From positions 868,001 through 932,000 of the forward strand of contig NZ_LPVF01000008.1 of NCBI RefSeq assembly GCF_001517105.1: a stretch of DNA of 64,000 nt, written 5' to 3'. The translations under genes were made by a program, and so were the position numbers. The stretch's first letter is position 1. Each line of letters starts with the position of its first letter. Below, piece after piece: positions 1-7,817 of this stretch. The stretch is from Bacillus halotolerans. Its GTDB lineage: Bacteria > Bacillota > Bacilli > Bacillales > Bacillaceae. The notes beneath the pieces are model-generated. The model saw only the letters and a program-made list of their open reading frames with translations, searched no databases and was not told the origin of the DNA.

Positions 1-76
1 GTTCATAGGCGCGCCATGTCAGCTCGAGAAGCTGTTCGGCATCACATTCAGCTGCGAGGCGATATTGCGTCTTCAT
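1..76 (-). CDS. yxeL: N-acetyltransferase YxeL, N-terminal fragment
   Basis: Only the first 25 codons are inside the window; the gene runs off the left edge on the minus strand. The start ATG at 76 has a strong ribosome site (AAGGAGGAAC at about 81-92), and the peptide begins MKTQYRLAAECDAEQLLELT, as in a GNAT-type acetyltransferase N-terminus. It begins 14 bp after the yxeK stop, so the two are co-transcribed. In B. subtilis YxeL acetylates S-(2-succino)cysteine ahead of the monooxygenase YxeK (family knowledge). Identification rests on position and this short N-terminus. Confidence 0.7.
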   Translation of the reverse strand, partial: MKTQYRLAAECDAEQLLELTWRAYE

Positions 77-89
77 CGAGCGTTCCTCC

Positions 90-1415
90 TTACTTCGCAT
101 AACGGTTTACCGGTTTTTCTAAACCAAAATGCTCTCTCAATGTTGTGCCTTCATATTCGTTTCTGAACACGCCGCGCTCCTGTAAAATCGGAACCACTTT
201 GTCAACGAACAGTTCAATTCCTTCCGGAAGAAGCGGAGGCATAATATTAAATCCGTCACAAGCTTTATGATCGACCCATTCCTGCATCTTGTCGGCAAGC
301 TGTTCCGGCGTTCCGACAAAAATGTGATGGCCTCTGGAGCCTGCAACGTATTTGTAAAGCTCACGTATTGTCATATTGTCTCGTTCAGCCATTTCTTGAA
401 CAAGCTTAAATCGGCTCTTCACCGCGTTTGATGCATCCGCGTCGAGCTTTGGCAGCGGCCCGTCAAGCGGATATGCAGACAAATCAATTCCGCCTAAATA
501 ATTCTGCAGGATTTGCAGACCGACAGATGGAATGATTAAATCTTGAAGCTCTTGATATTTAGCCCGCGCCTCTTCTTCAGTGTCTGCGATGACCGGAAAA
601 ATGCCCGGCATGATCGCGATTTTCTCAGGATCGCGGCCAAACTCGGCTGCCTGCTTTTTAATTGATTGATAAAATTCCTGTGCCGATTCCAAATGGTTTT
701 GCGCCGTGAAAATCACTTCAGCCGTTTTGGCAGCCAGCGCTTTCCCATCCCCTGATGAGCCCGCCTGAATAATGACCGGCTGGCCCTGCGGCGTTCTTGA
801 AACGTTCAGAGGCCCGCGGACTGAGAAATAATCTCCTTTGTGGTTGAGCTCGTGCATTTTTTCTTTATCGAAGAATTCACCTGTTTCTTTATTGCGGATA
901 AAGGCGTCCTCTTCCCATGAATCCCAAAGCCCCTTTACGGCCTCGACAAATTCTTCTGCCCGCTGATAGCGCAAGTGATGTTCGAGATGCTTTTCCCCGC
1001 TGAAATTCAGCGCTGTTGACTCAATGGATGAGGTCACGACATTCCATCCGGCACGGCCGTTGGACAGGTGATCCAGTGAGGCGAATTGTCTGGCAATGTG
1101 AAACGGCTCGCTATAAGTAGTAGAAGCTGTCGCTGTCAGGCCAATTCTTGACGTCACCTGCGCCAAAGCTGAGAGCAAAGTAAATGGCTCAAACCTTGTA
1201 AGCACATTCGGATGCGATTTGCTGTCAATTGACAGGCTGTCTGCTAAAAACAGCATATCCAGCTTGCCCCGCTCCGCTGTTCTCGCCAGCTGTTTAAAAT
1301 AATCCAAGTTCATGCTCGCATCCGCAGGCGCGTCCGGATGCCGCCAAGACGCAACATGATGTCCGGTCCCCGCAAGAAAAACTCCTAATTTGATTTGCTT
1401 CTTTTTGCTTGTCAT
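90..1415 (-). CDS. yxeK: FMN-dependent monooxygenase YxeK (N-acetyl-2-succinocysteine degradation)
   Basis: A 441-residue protein of the NtaA/SnaA/DszA class of flavin-dependent monooxygenases, which have a luciferase-like TIM barrel and need reduced FMN from a separate reductase. Supporting stretches are GVFLAGTGHHVASWRHP near the N-terminus, SLDHLSNGRAGWNVVTS around residue 115-130, and PVIIQAGSSGDGKALAAKTA in the middle, typical of the family. The start ATG follows AAAAGGAGTAACGTC. It is the first gene of the yxeKLM... operon, which releases cysteine from succinated cysteine (known for the B. subtilis locus). The upstream region carries a possible CymR-type element. Full length, no visible lesion. 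Confidence 0.9.
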   Translation of the reverse strand: MTSKKKQIKLGVFLAGTGHHVASWRHPDAPADASMNLDYFKQLARTAERGKLDMLFLADSLSIDSKSHPNVLTRFEPFTLLSALAQVTSRIGLTATASTTYSEPFHIARQFASLDHLSNGRAGWNVVTSSIESTALNFSGEKHLEHHLRYQRAEEFVEAVKGLWDSWEEDAFIRNKETGEFFDKEKMHELNHKGDYFSVRGPLNVSRTPQGQPVIIQAGSSGDGKALAAKTAEVIFTAQNHLESAQEFYQSIKKQAAEFGRDPEKIAIMPGIFPVIADTEEEARAKYQELQDLIIPSVGLQILQNYLGGIDLSAYPLDGPLPKLDADASNAVKSRFKLVQEMAERDNMTIRELYKYVAGSRGHHIFVGTPEQLADKMQEWVDHKACDGFNIMPPLLPEGIELFVDKVVPILQERGVFRNEYEGTTLREHFGLEKPVNRYAK

Positions 1416-1460
1416 GACGTTACTCCTTTTATAATGTTTTAGGCTGAAAAGTCCGAAAAA

Positions 1461-1490
1461 TAAACTCCTATATTCCTAGTCGTTTAATAT
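1461..1490 (-). promoter_or_regulatory. Possible CymR-type operator upstream of yxeK
   Basis: Read on the minus strand, the segment contains TAAACGACTAGGAATATAGG followed by AGTTTA. This loosely resembles the cysteine-metabolism repressor CymR motif as I remember it, about 55 bp ahead of the yxeK ribosome site. The match is by eye only. Confidence 0.35.
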
Positions 1491-1637
1491 GAATAAATCA
1501 AAATGTACATTTGTATTGCGAGTTTGTCAATGAGTTGAGATTAATTTTTTCTATTTAAGCTGAAAAGACCCTTGCGTGACCATAATGGAACGGCATTGGT
1601 TCATTCAACTAGTGCAATAACCTCTATATCGGCAAGA

Positions 1638-1674
1638 AAACTGAGTCTGATGAAGCAAAGACTCAGTTTTTATA
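1638..1674 (+). terminator. Isolated stem-loop terminator
   Basis: AAAACTGAGTCT, a 9-nt loop, then AGACTCAGTTTTTATA. It is a strong hairpin with a T-tract on the plus strand, but no gene ends just upstream on that strand, so its partner gene may have been lost. Confidence 0.6.
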
Positions 1675-1754
1675 TAAGATTTCGCCATTTCCTTTCCCTT
1701 TTCTTTCGCTTTTAGCAAACTGCCTACCCATTCAAACGCCGTAACGATCGTATA

Positions 1755-1798
1755 AAAAAACAGCTGACTCCGGATTTAAACCGGAATCAGCTGATTGA
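1755..1798 (-). terminator. Terminator of yxeI
   Basis: On the minus strand, an almost perfect hairpin (ATCAGCTGATTCCGG paired with CCGGAGTCAGCTG) is followed by a run of seven T. It lies directly after the yxeI stop codon. Confidence 0.85.
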
Positions 1799-1804
1799 TG
1801 TGAA

Positions 1805-2791
1805 TTAATTAAGCTCATGAATACTTTCTTCTGCTTTAGCGGAAAACACTTTAGGCTCCAAACAGTCAAGGTCTTCATGAAACAAATTTACTTTTTGGAT
1901 TTGCCGATTGTCATAGTGGTGGAAATAGTAGTTTCCCGTGTCGTTGCACATCACGGAAGTATATTGCGTATAATGAATTTCGTCTTTTTCCGTTATCACT
2001 GCGCCCTTGGGTATCGTCATATTTGCCAAAATTTGAAAAGCGGCTGTTACACCTTTCGTTTCATCGGCTGCCGGCTCTAGGTGTTCTTTCAAATAAACAG
2101 CTCTGACAAACCGGGAGGGCGGTGTATAATCCCCCGGCAGGCCTACAGTCCCTAGGCCTTGGCCAAAAGCGGAAAGGGCTAAGCCGCCCATTTCTTTGCT
2201 CTCTAATTGCTTCGGTCTGATTCCTGTATATTGCTGCAGATTGGTTACATGCCATGTAAAGTCGGGGCTGTTCGTCATGACACCAGGCTGATTGTCATAG
2301 ACGTTGAGGCCATCTGCTCTCGGTTCTATCGTCAGGCTGCGTCCCGTCCGGTCTGACAATATCCAGTGAAGCGGTAAAACCGTATCCAATAGATCTAATT
2401 TTTTCTCTGCAATCGTTAAAGATCGAATCTTTTCTTTCACGTCATCCAAAGACTTACAGACTGACAGCGCCCATGTCACAAACTCATGCGGGGCAATGTG
2501 TACGGTGTCCTCCCGTATCGTTTTTTCGTACTCCGCATAGCCCGGAAAATAAAGTGCAGCACACGATAAACCGTTTTCATTAACGCCGTCTGCAAATAAA
2601 ATATTTCCGAGTTTTCTTCCCATACCGATAAATGCGTACTGTGTCTGATGGGCCTTTCCGTCAGCTTCACTACTCCAACTGTAACGGCGCGGATAGAGAA
2701 TAACCTCTGTCCCCAGCTGAAATGCAAAATCCATTGTTCTCGCTAATACATGTTTACGGTCAGCGGTTTCCAATGTAAGACTTGTGCACAT
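1805..2791 (-). CDS. yxeI: Choloylglycine hydrolase/penicillin V acylase-family Ntn hydrolase YxeI
   Basis: A 328-residue cytoplasmic-type Ntn hydrolase of the penicillin V acylase/bile salt hydrolase family. The catalytic cysteine is residue 2 ([20 protein letters not shown]), exposed after removal of Met1. The downstream Arg/Asp (ARTMDF) are the usual helper residues, and [16 protein letters not shown] near residue 70-90 and [12 protein letters not shown] near 170-185 are family landmarks. Length fits the family. No signal peptide. The natural substrate is not known to me; it could be an acyl-homoserine lactone or other amide. Start ATG follows AAAAGGGGACTGATCAG. Monocistronic, with its own terminator. 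Confidence 0.85.
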   Translation of the reverse strand: MCTSLTLETADRKHVLARTMDFAFQLGTEVILYPRRYSWSSEADGKAHQTQYAFIGMGRKLGNILFADGVNENGLSCAALYFPGYAEYEKTIREDTVHIAPHEFVTWALSVCKSLDDVKEKIRSLTIAEKKLDLLDTVLPLHWILSDRTGRSLTIEPRADGLNVYDNQPGVMTNSPDFTWHVTNLQQYTGIRPKQLESKEMGGLALSAFGQGLGTVGLPGDYTPPSRFVRAVYLKEHLEPAADETKGVTAAFQILANMTIPKGAVITEKDEIHYTQYTSVMCNDTGNYYFHHYDNRQIQKVNLFHEDLDCLEPKVFSAKAEESIHELN

Positions 2792-2911
2792 CTGATCAGT
2801 CCCCTTTTCAATTCAGATTAATATCATACATATTGTGAACGAATTGGTTTTATCAGCATAACGAAAGTCAAATCGATTCGTCAAAGAATTGACATTACAT
2901 CAAATAAAACG

Positions 2912-2947
2912 AAAAAATCCAGCCTTTAAAAGGCTAGATTTTTTATT
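2912..2947 (-). terminator. Terminator of yxeH
   Basis: AAAAAATC-AGCCTTT-AAAGGCT-GATTTTTT hairpin overlapping the yxeH stop codon; T-runs on both strands. Confidence 0.8.
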
Positions 2948-3755
2948 TAGCCAAAACAAGCTCGTGAATCGCATGCGCAACACCATGTTCATTATTGGAG
3001 CGCGTTTGAAAGTTTGCGGCCTCAAGCACTTCCGGAATGGCGTTTGCCATGGCAACGCCGCAGCCGGCCCATTCGATCATTGTCAGATCGTTGCCGTTGT
3101 CGCCTATGCTCATGACTTCCGCCTGCTCGATTCCGAGCAGATTCGCCAGCTGACGCACAGCGTTTCCTTTGCTTGCTTCCGGATGCAGAATTTCGTAAAA
3201 GAAAGGAGCGCTTCTGACCATCGTATACTTTTCTCTCACGTCTTTCGGTATCGATGTAATGACTTGGCTTAAGTGTTCTGGTTGATCAATAAACATCACT
3301 TTCGGAATGAGAATGTCTTTAGGCATCTCCTCAATCTTGCGGTAATGAAGCGGCACCTGTGTCACGTACGACTCATATACGGTAAATTCGCTGATATCAC
3401 GGTTAGGCGTATACAGGTTGGCTGAGTCGAAGAAGTGCATCGGTGTCTTCAGCTCTAAGCTCAGATCATATAATGATGCCAAATCATCATATCCTAGAGA
3501 CAATTCCGTCACCACTTCTTTTGTATGCGTATTTTGAACAAGCGCCCCATTATAGGCAATGACGTAGTCGCCTTCCTCAATTAAATTGAGTTCATCTAAG
3601 TATCTCCGAACACCTCCGATAGGCCGGCCGGTGCAAAGGACAATTTTTACCCCTTCCGCTTTTGCGGCATGCAGTGCGTCGCGGACCTCCGCCGTCACTT
3701 CATGATGATCATTTAAAAGTGTTCCGTCCATATCAATTGCTATTAATTTGTACAT
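2943..3755 (-). CDS. yxeH: HAD-superfamily Cof-type phosphatase YxeH
   Basis: A 270-residue haloacid-dehalogenase phosphatase of the Cof/IIB subfamily. Motif I is IAIDMDGTLLND (nucleophile Asp8, acid/base Asp10), CTGRP near residue 42 is the motif II region, and GDNGNDLTMIEWAGCG near 218 is motif III/IV. The cap domain lies between. Such enzymes hydrolyse sugar phosphates or FMN-type substrates in the cytoplasm; the substrate cannot be read from the sequence. Start ATG follows AAGGAGATGCAGG. Separated from yxeG by about 40 bp, so it may be read through from upstream. Confidence 0.85.
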   Translation of the reverse strand: MYKLIAIDMDGTLLNDHHEVTAEVRDALHAAKAEGVKIVLCTGRPIGGVRRYLDELNLIEEGDYVIAYNGALVQNTHTKEVVTELSLGYDDLASLYDLSLELKTPMHFFDSANLYTPNRDISEFTVYESYVTQVPLHYRKIEEMPKDILIPKVMFIDQPEHLSQVITSIPKDVREKYTMVRSAPFFYEILHPEASKGNAVRQLANLLGIEQAEVMSIGDNGNDLTMIEWAGCGVAMANAIPEVLEAANFQTRSNNEHGVAHAIHELVLAK

Positions 3756-3794
3756 CCTGCATCTCCTTCGTGTCGTTTTCAGGCTATAGTCCCA

Positions 3795-4355
3795 TCATAT
3801 CGTTTTTTCTTTTTGATATTCAACTGAAAGCGATGATTTTCTCCTGTTTCTGTTTAGTCGTCTGCCTTGTCTCCAGATCCGCGTGCGCGGCTTTCGCTTT
3901 CGTTCTTCACCCTTTTCGCCGCTTTCTGCTTGTTTCTGTTTCATCAGCAGGAAGCCGGCAGCTAAAAATGGAATACCCGTGATATTTAAGATTGCAAGCT
4001 TCACACCCGCCGCCGCCAAAAAATATGCCCATGAAGATAAAGGATTCCGTCTGATCATCACATAAGCAGCCATTTCCAGAACAATCATGACCGCATGAAG
4101 CACTAAACAATAGATAAGCAATGCAATCACAAAAAACAGAACATAATTCACCATGGCGCCCGAGTACATCATAGAACGCAGCATTTGCATAAACGATAAC
4201 GACTGCATCGTTCCGTTTATGACATTCGGATTGTAGATCGTATAGTCACTAAATAAATGTTTGATTTTGAGAAAAGCCCATAATACCAACAACCACTGAA
4301 TGATATGTAAAATAAGGCCTGTTAACACCAGTCTTTCCGCTTTTTTATTTCTCAT
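3795..4355 (-). CDS. yxeG: DUF4064-like membrane protein YxeG
   Basis: A 186-residue integral membrane protein. Three to four hydrophobic segments are visible (about 8-30, 62-95, 105-130), followed by a very basic C-terminus (KRKPRTRIWRQGRRLNRNRR). It resembles small DUF4064-type proteins with no known function. Its start overlaps the end of yxeF by 11 bp, so the lipoprotein and this protein are translationally coupled and may work together at the membrane. Start ATG has GGAGGAGAAAC upstream. Confidence 0.7.
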   Translation of the reverse strand: MRNKKAERLVLTGLILHIIQWLLVLWAFLKIKHLFSDYTIYNPNVINGTMQSLSFMQMLRSMMYSGAMVNYVLFFVIALLIYCLVLHAVMIVLEMAAYVMIRRNPLSSWAYFLAAAGVKLAILNITGIPFLAAGFLLMKQKQAESGEKGEERKRKPRTRIWRQGRRLNRNRRKSSLSVEYQKEKTI

Positions 4356-4767
4356 GTTTCTCCTCCTTGCGGGCCTTTGACTCGATTCTTGTCATCGTTT
4401 TTTCCTGGCCATTTTGCTCCCATATCAGCGTCCCGTCTTTCCCTCTTTTCAGTTTGCTTTTGAGCGGATAATAGGAGCCAAGGTACTGGATCTCAATGGA
4501 ACCGTCAGCGCTTTGAGATATTACCTTGTATTCCATAAAGGGCAGCTGCACCTCTCCTCTCCCTTCAATCACCTCCGTCTCCAGCACCTTGTCTTTGGTA
4601 AATGTGACCGTTGCTGATTTCACGCCATCCATGGGACCGGGGATAATGCCCTCATCCCAAGTTCCGTAATAAAACGGCGTCTCGTCTTTTGGCTGCTGAC
4701 AGCCCGAAATGATGAGACATACAGCAGACAGGAACACAATAACAGGTCCTTTTCTGCTCAGCGTCAT
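4345..4767 (-). CDS. yxeF: Lipoprotein YxeF
   Basis: A 140-residue lipoprotein. The N-terminus has basic residues, a hydrophobic core and the lipobox IISGC (Cys about residue 23), so the mature protein is anchored outside the membrane. The rest is rich in short beta-strand-like segments (ESKATVTFTKDKVLETEV-type pattern), consistent with the lipocalin-like fold reported for YxeF. Start chosen at the ATG at 4767 rather than the GTG one codon upstream, because the AAAGGA site would be too close to the GTG. Overlaps yxeG. Function unknown. Confidence 0.75.
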   Translation of the reverse strand: MTLSRKGPVIVFLSAVCLIISGCQQPKDETPFYYGTWDEGIIPGPMDGVKSATVTFTKDKVLETEVIEGRGEVQLPFMEYKVISQSADGSIEIQYLGSYYPLKSKLKRGKDGTLIWEQNGQEKTMTRIESKARKEEKHEK

Positions 4768-4871
4768 CACCGTCCTTTCTTACTTTTTTAGGCGAATGCC
4801 GTGTCACTGTGCCAATGACTACATAGATTATAAGGAATTCACCCACATTTCTTTTTAAGGAGATTGATTAC

Positions 4872-5237
4872 ATGAACCCTTATCAATATTACAGCCCGCA
4901 GCTCCCTCAGCAGGAACCCTACTATAGCCAATATGAATACAATCCATATCCGGAGCAGGATGTATACCAGCCATACCAGACGGACAGACAGCCGGCATTG
5001 GAAAGAAGAATCGCTGCTCTTGAACGGCAAAACGAACAGCAGACAAGAGAATTAACCCGTCTGTCGAATGAGGATCGCCGTCAAAACCGGGAAATTGCAA
5101 GATTGGCCGATCAGGTCAATCAGCTAAGCCAGACTGTTGAACGCCATACACGCCGCTTAAACCGGCTCAATCAGCGCCTCCGCGCCGTAGAAAACAGATT
5201 AAATATCCCATTTACTGCGGGCGAAGGCGGTTTCTGA
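4872..5237 (+). CDS. yxeE: Spore coat-associated protein YxeE
   Basis: A 121-residue protein in two parts. Residues 1-40 are rich in Tyr, Pro and Gln ([20 protein letters not shown]), as in spore coat or surface proteins; 45-115 form a charged, Arg-rich coiled coil (repeated ERR/RLNRL heptads). YxeE is listed as an inner spore coat protein in B. subtilis (remembered). Start ATG has AAGGAGATTGATTAC upstream. Its own terminator follows at 5253-5300. It lies between minus-strand operons. Confidence 0.75.
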   Translation: MNPYQYYSPQLPQQEPYYSQYEYNPYPEQDVYQPYQTDRQPALERRIAALERQNEQQTRELTRLSNEDRRQNREIARLADQVNQLSQTVERHTRRLNRLNQRLRAVENRLNIPFTAGEGGF

Positions 5238-5252
5238 AGCAAGAAAAGAAAA

Positions 5253-5300
5253 AAGCGGAATACGATTCTCCAGATGTCGGAGTTTCGTTTTCCGCTATTC
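5253..5300 (+). terminator. Terminator of yxeE
   Basis: Long imperfect hairpin AGCGGAATACGATTCTCC paired with GGAGTTTCGTTTTCCGCT, just after the yxeE stop; only a weak T-tract. Confidence 0.6.
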
Positions 5301-5483
5301 TTATGTGCAGAGCGGGACATTTACATAAAAAGGGTTTTTACAAGTATACAATCTTTGCCGATTTCATTCAAAGATAGAGGGGGTAAGGAAAATAATTGTA
5401 GTTCCCCTTTTGCAGAATTTCTTTTGGTTCGGGTCGCATGATAATACCGACAAATGTCAATTGAACATACGGAGGGGTCATTT

Positions 5484-5837
5484 ATGCACAATACGCAACA
5501 CAGCCTGCAGCAGCTGAACCAGTGCCGCCAGACAGCTCAGCAGCTTATTCAGCAAACACAGCAAAGCAGCAACCAATATCGTCAAATGCTTCATCAGGAG
5601 CAGCAAAACATCCAAATGCTGCAACAGATTCTAAACCACGAACAACAAGCTGCACATACCATTCAGCAAGCGCTGCATGGACATGACACAGCCATTCAAA
5701 AGTGCCAGCAGGTTGTCAACATGTGCAACCAAATGCAGCAGGAACTTACTGGACAATCCAGCGTGATGAATACGAATGTGTCTACACTTCCATTCGGCCA
5801 AAACACGCCATTTCAGCAGCAATCCTACCAGCAGTAA
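5484..5837 (+). CDS. yxeD: Gln-rich small protein YxeD
   Basis: A 117-residue protein in which roughly every fourth residue is Gln, with many His and Asn (for example QQLIQQTQQSSNQYRQMLHQ). It is predicted to be wholly helical with hydrophobic spacing typical of small sporulation/coat proteins. Start chosen at ATG 5484 because GGAGGGGTCATTT lies directly before it; an in-frame ATG at 5454 has no ribosome site and would add ten residues. Function unknown; its place beside yxeE suggests a spore-related role (inference). Confidence 0.7.
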   Translation: MHNTQHSLQQLNQCRQTAQQLIQQTQQSSNQYRQMLHQEQQNIQMLQQILNHEQQAAHTIQQALHGHDTAIQKCQQVVNMCNQMQQELTGQSSVMNTNVSTLPFGQNTPFQQQSYQQ

Positions 5838-5842
5838 CATAT

Positions 5843-5877
5843 AAAAAGCTCAACACAATGCGAGTGTTGAGCTTTTT
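5843..5877. terminator. Bidirectional terminator between yxeD and yxeC
   Basis: AAAAAGCTCAACAC and GTGTTGAGCTTTTTT form a perfect hairpin with T-runs on both strands, between converging genes. Confidence 0.9.
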
Positions 5878-5879
5878 TC

Positions 5880-6278
5880 TTACTGTTCTTTGCGAATATG
5901 TATATCCTGAATAGACTGTTTCGGCGCATGAAATCTGCTCTCGGCTTCACTTCTTGCCTCAGCAAAGGCCCGTGCCTCCACATTGTCTTTGTAGACATCC
6001 AGCTGAATCAGAAACAGCGGTCGCACTTTAAAACCATGAATAATCGTCACAGCCCACAACGGGAGCACAATAAGCAATCCGGGCGGATCAGGCAGCACGA
6101 AAGCAAACGCAAATACGAAAAAATAAATGATTCCGTATATGATCCACTTTTTATTTCTAACCTTGATGCCAATAAATAAAAAGGCAAAAAAACTGGTAAT
6201 GGCAAAAGGCATGAAAATAAACAGCATCCACCAGCTATGAAGCCATTCCCATGCGGCACCTCTTTTTGTGATTTCCAT
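5880..6278 (-). CDS. yxeC: Small membrane protein YxeC
   Basis: A 132-residue protein with three predicted membrane helices (about 13-35, 44-62, 66-85) and a charged C-terminal tail from residue 100. Start ATG follows AAGGAGGAGGAAAAT. It corresponds by position and length to YxeC of B. subtilis, which has no known function. Monocistronic, facing away from yxeB. Confidence 0.7.
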   Translation of the reverse strand: MEITKRGAAWEWLHSWWMLFIFMPFAITSFFAFLFIGIKVRNKKWIIYGIIYFFVFAFAFVLPDPPGLLIVLPLWAVTIIHGFKVRPLFLIQLDVYKDNVEARAFAEARSEAESRFHAPKQSIQDIHIRKEQ

Positions 6279-6384
6279 ATTTTCCTCCTCCTTTTTACCT
6301 ATAATAATCGATTAAGAATACCGCGTCACTTGTATAACAAAAACTTTCTCCTATTAAAATAGTGATAGACGAGGCACAGGTTTC

Positions 6385-6420
6385 TTGCTATATTATTAAT
6401 TGATAATGATAATCATTACT
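6385..6420 (+). promoter_or_regulatory. yxeB promoter with Fur box
   Basis: A -35 TTGCTA (6385-6390), 17-bp spacer and -10 GATAAT (6408-6413). The 19-bp stretch 6402-6420, GATAATGATAATCATTACT, matches the Fur consensus at all but the last few positions and covers the -10 box. Iron-replete Fur should therefore block transcription. Confidence 0.9.
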
Positions 6421-6452
6421 AATCGATCAACATACATATTGGAGGGTTCTTG

Positions 6453-7418
6453 ATGAAAAAGAACACATTGCTCGTTGGCATGCTTGTGCTGCTTATCATG
6501 TTTGCCAGCGCTTGCAGCGGCACGGCTTCGAAAGGAAGCTCAAGTGATTCCGCTTCCGAAAAGACAGAAATGAGAACATACAAATCAACAAAAGGGAACG
6601 TCAACATTCCTGCACATCCGAAACGCATCGTCACTGATTTTTATGCTGGGGAATTGCTGTCTGTTGGGGCAAATGTGGTCGGCTCGGGCTCATGGTCATT
6701 TGATAATCCATTTTTAAAATCAAAGCTGAAAGATGTAAAGGATGTCGGTGATCCGATCAGCGTTGAGAAAGTAATGGAGCTTCAGCCTGACTTAATTGTT
6801 GTCATGAATGAAGAGAATGTCGATAAATTAAAGAAAATCGCTCCAACCGTTGTCGTTCCTTATAACACAGCGAAAAACGTCGAAGATACCGTTGCAATGT
6901 TCGGAGATATTGCGGGCGCCAAGAATAAAGCAAAATCCTTTATGGCTGACTTTAACCAAAAAGCGGAAGCAGCCAAAAAGAAAATAGCCGGCGTCATCGA
7001 CAAAGATGCGACCTTCGGCATTTATGAAAACACGGACAAGGGCGAATTCTGGGTCTTCAATGACAATGGCGGTCGCGGCGGCCAAGCTGTATACAACGCG
7101 CTTGGGTTAAAAGCGCCTGAAAAGATTGAACAAGATGTCATCAAAAAAGGCGAGATGAAACAGCTCTCCCAAGAAGTGATCCCTGAGTATGCCGCAGATT
7201 ATATGTTCATTACGGACTACAATCCGAAAGGCGAAAGCAAAACACTCGACAAGCTGAAGGAATCCTCCATTTGGAAAAACCTAGACGCTGTAAAACATAA
7301 CCGTGTGTTTATGAATGATTTTGACACCTTCTATCCATACGATCCGATTTCCGTCAGCAAACAGGTGGATATCATCACCGACATGCTGATCAAACGGGCC
7401 GAAGAAAATAAAAAATAA
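6453..7418 (+). CDS. yxeB: Ferrioxamine-type siderophore-binding lipoprotein YxeB
   Basis: A 321-residue substrate-binding lipoprotein of the iron-siderophore ABC importers. The signal peptide ends in the lipobox ASAC (Cys about residue 23). The remainder is the two-lobed periplasmic-binding fold (VNIPAHPKRIVTDFYAGELL near residue 50; ELQPDLIVVMNEENVDKL near 110). In B. subtilis YxeB delivers hydroxamate siderophores (ferrioxamine) to the shared FhuBGC permease/ATPase encoded elsewhere, so no transporter partner is expected here. Start ATG 6453 has TTGGAGGGTTCTTG before it. The Fur box upstream supports iron-limited expression. Confidence 0.9.
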   Translation: MKKNTLLVGMLVLLIMFASACSGTASKGSSSDSASEKTEMRTYKSTKGNVNIPAHPKRIVTDFYAGELLSVGANVVGSGSWSFDNPFLKSKLKDVKDVGDPISVEKVMELQPDLIVVMNEENVDKLKKIAPTVVVPYNTAKNVEDTVAMFGDIAGAKNKAKSFMADFNQKAEAAKKKIAGVIDKDATFGIYENTDKGEFWVFNDNGGRGGQAVYNALGLKAPEKIEQDVIKKGEMKQLSQEVIPEYAADYMFITDYNPKGESKTLDKLKESSIWKNLDAVKHNRVFMNDFDTFYPYDPISVSKQVDIITDMLIKRAEENKK

Positions 7419-7455
7419 AAAAACGGCACAGTCATGACGCTGTGCCGTTTTTTGA
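7419..7455. terminator. Bidirectional terminator between yxeB and yxeA
   Basis: AAAAAACGGCACAG and CTGTGCCGTTTTTTG form a perfect hairpin with T-runs on both strands, between converging genes. Confidence 0.9.
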
Positions 7456-7456
7456 T

Positions 7457-7804
7457 TCACTTTAATTTTGACTGTACGGAGTCCGGCATATCTTCAAACT
7501 TGACTTCTTCCCAGGTCTCGACATACTTTCCTTTCGCCTTCACCTTCAAATACGCGTTCTTCCGAAGCTCTTTGCCGGCGAAAAAGGTCACTTCTTCTTT
7601 TTTTCCGGATGCATTGTATCCGTCTAATGTATACTCAGTACCGCCTGGGCTAAGATGTTTGCCATCTCGATCAATCTGCACATAGACATCTTGCTGGTGA
7701 ATAAACGGATTAAATCTGTCTGTAACATCGTTATGAAAAAAGAGAAGCCCGCATATTACGGCAGCAGCCGCCAAGACGGCCAGGATCGCCATTGCTTTTT
7801 TCAT
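7457..7804 (-). CDS. yxeA: YxeA, small exported DUF1093 (YxeA-family) protein
   Basis: A 115-residue protein with an N-terminal hydrophobic segment (residues 3-25, signal anchor or signal peptide) and a compact beta-rich domain (DVYVQIDRDGKHLSPGGTEY ... YLKVKAKGKYVETWEEV) of the DUF1093/YxeA family. Proteins of this family often sit beside BceAB-type transporters, and here it is the last gene of the yxdLM-yxeA group, 13 bp after yxdM. A helper role at the membrane in sensing or resisting peptides is plausible but unproven. Confidence 0.8.
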   Translation of the reverse strand: MKKAMAILAVLAAAAVICGLLFFHNDVTDRFNPFIHQQDVYVQIDRDGKHLSPGGTEYTLDGYNASGKKEEVTFFAGKELRKNAYLKVKAKGKYVETWEEVKFEDMPDSVQSKLK

Positions 7805-7817
7805 CTTTGCACGCCCC

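Larger units (their letters stand above)
1416..1804. other. 389-bp intergenic region between yxeK and yxeI
   Basis: No convincing gene on either strand. It holds the yxeK promoter region at its left, an isolated stem-loop at 1638-1674 (AAAACTGAGTCT paired with AGACTCAGTTTT) that would terminate in either direction, and the yxeI terminator at 1755-1798. In 168 I recall a hypothetical ORF, yxeJ, here; it is not present as an open frame in this sequence. Confidence 0.5.
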
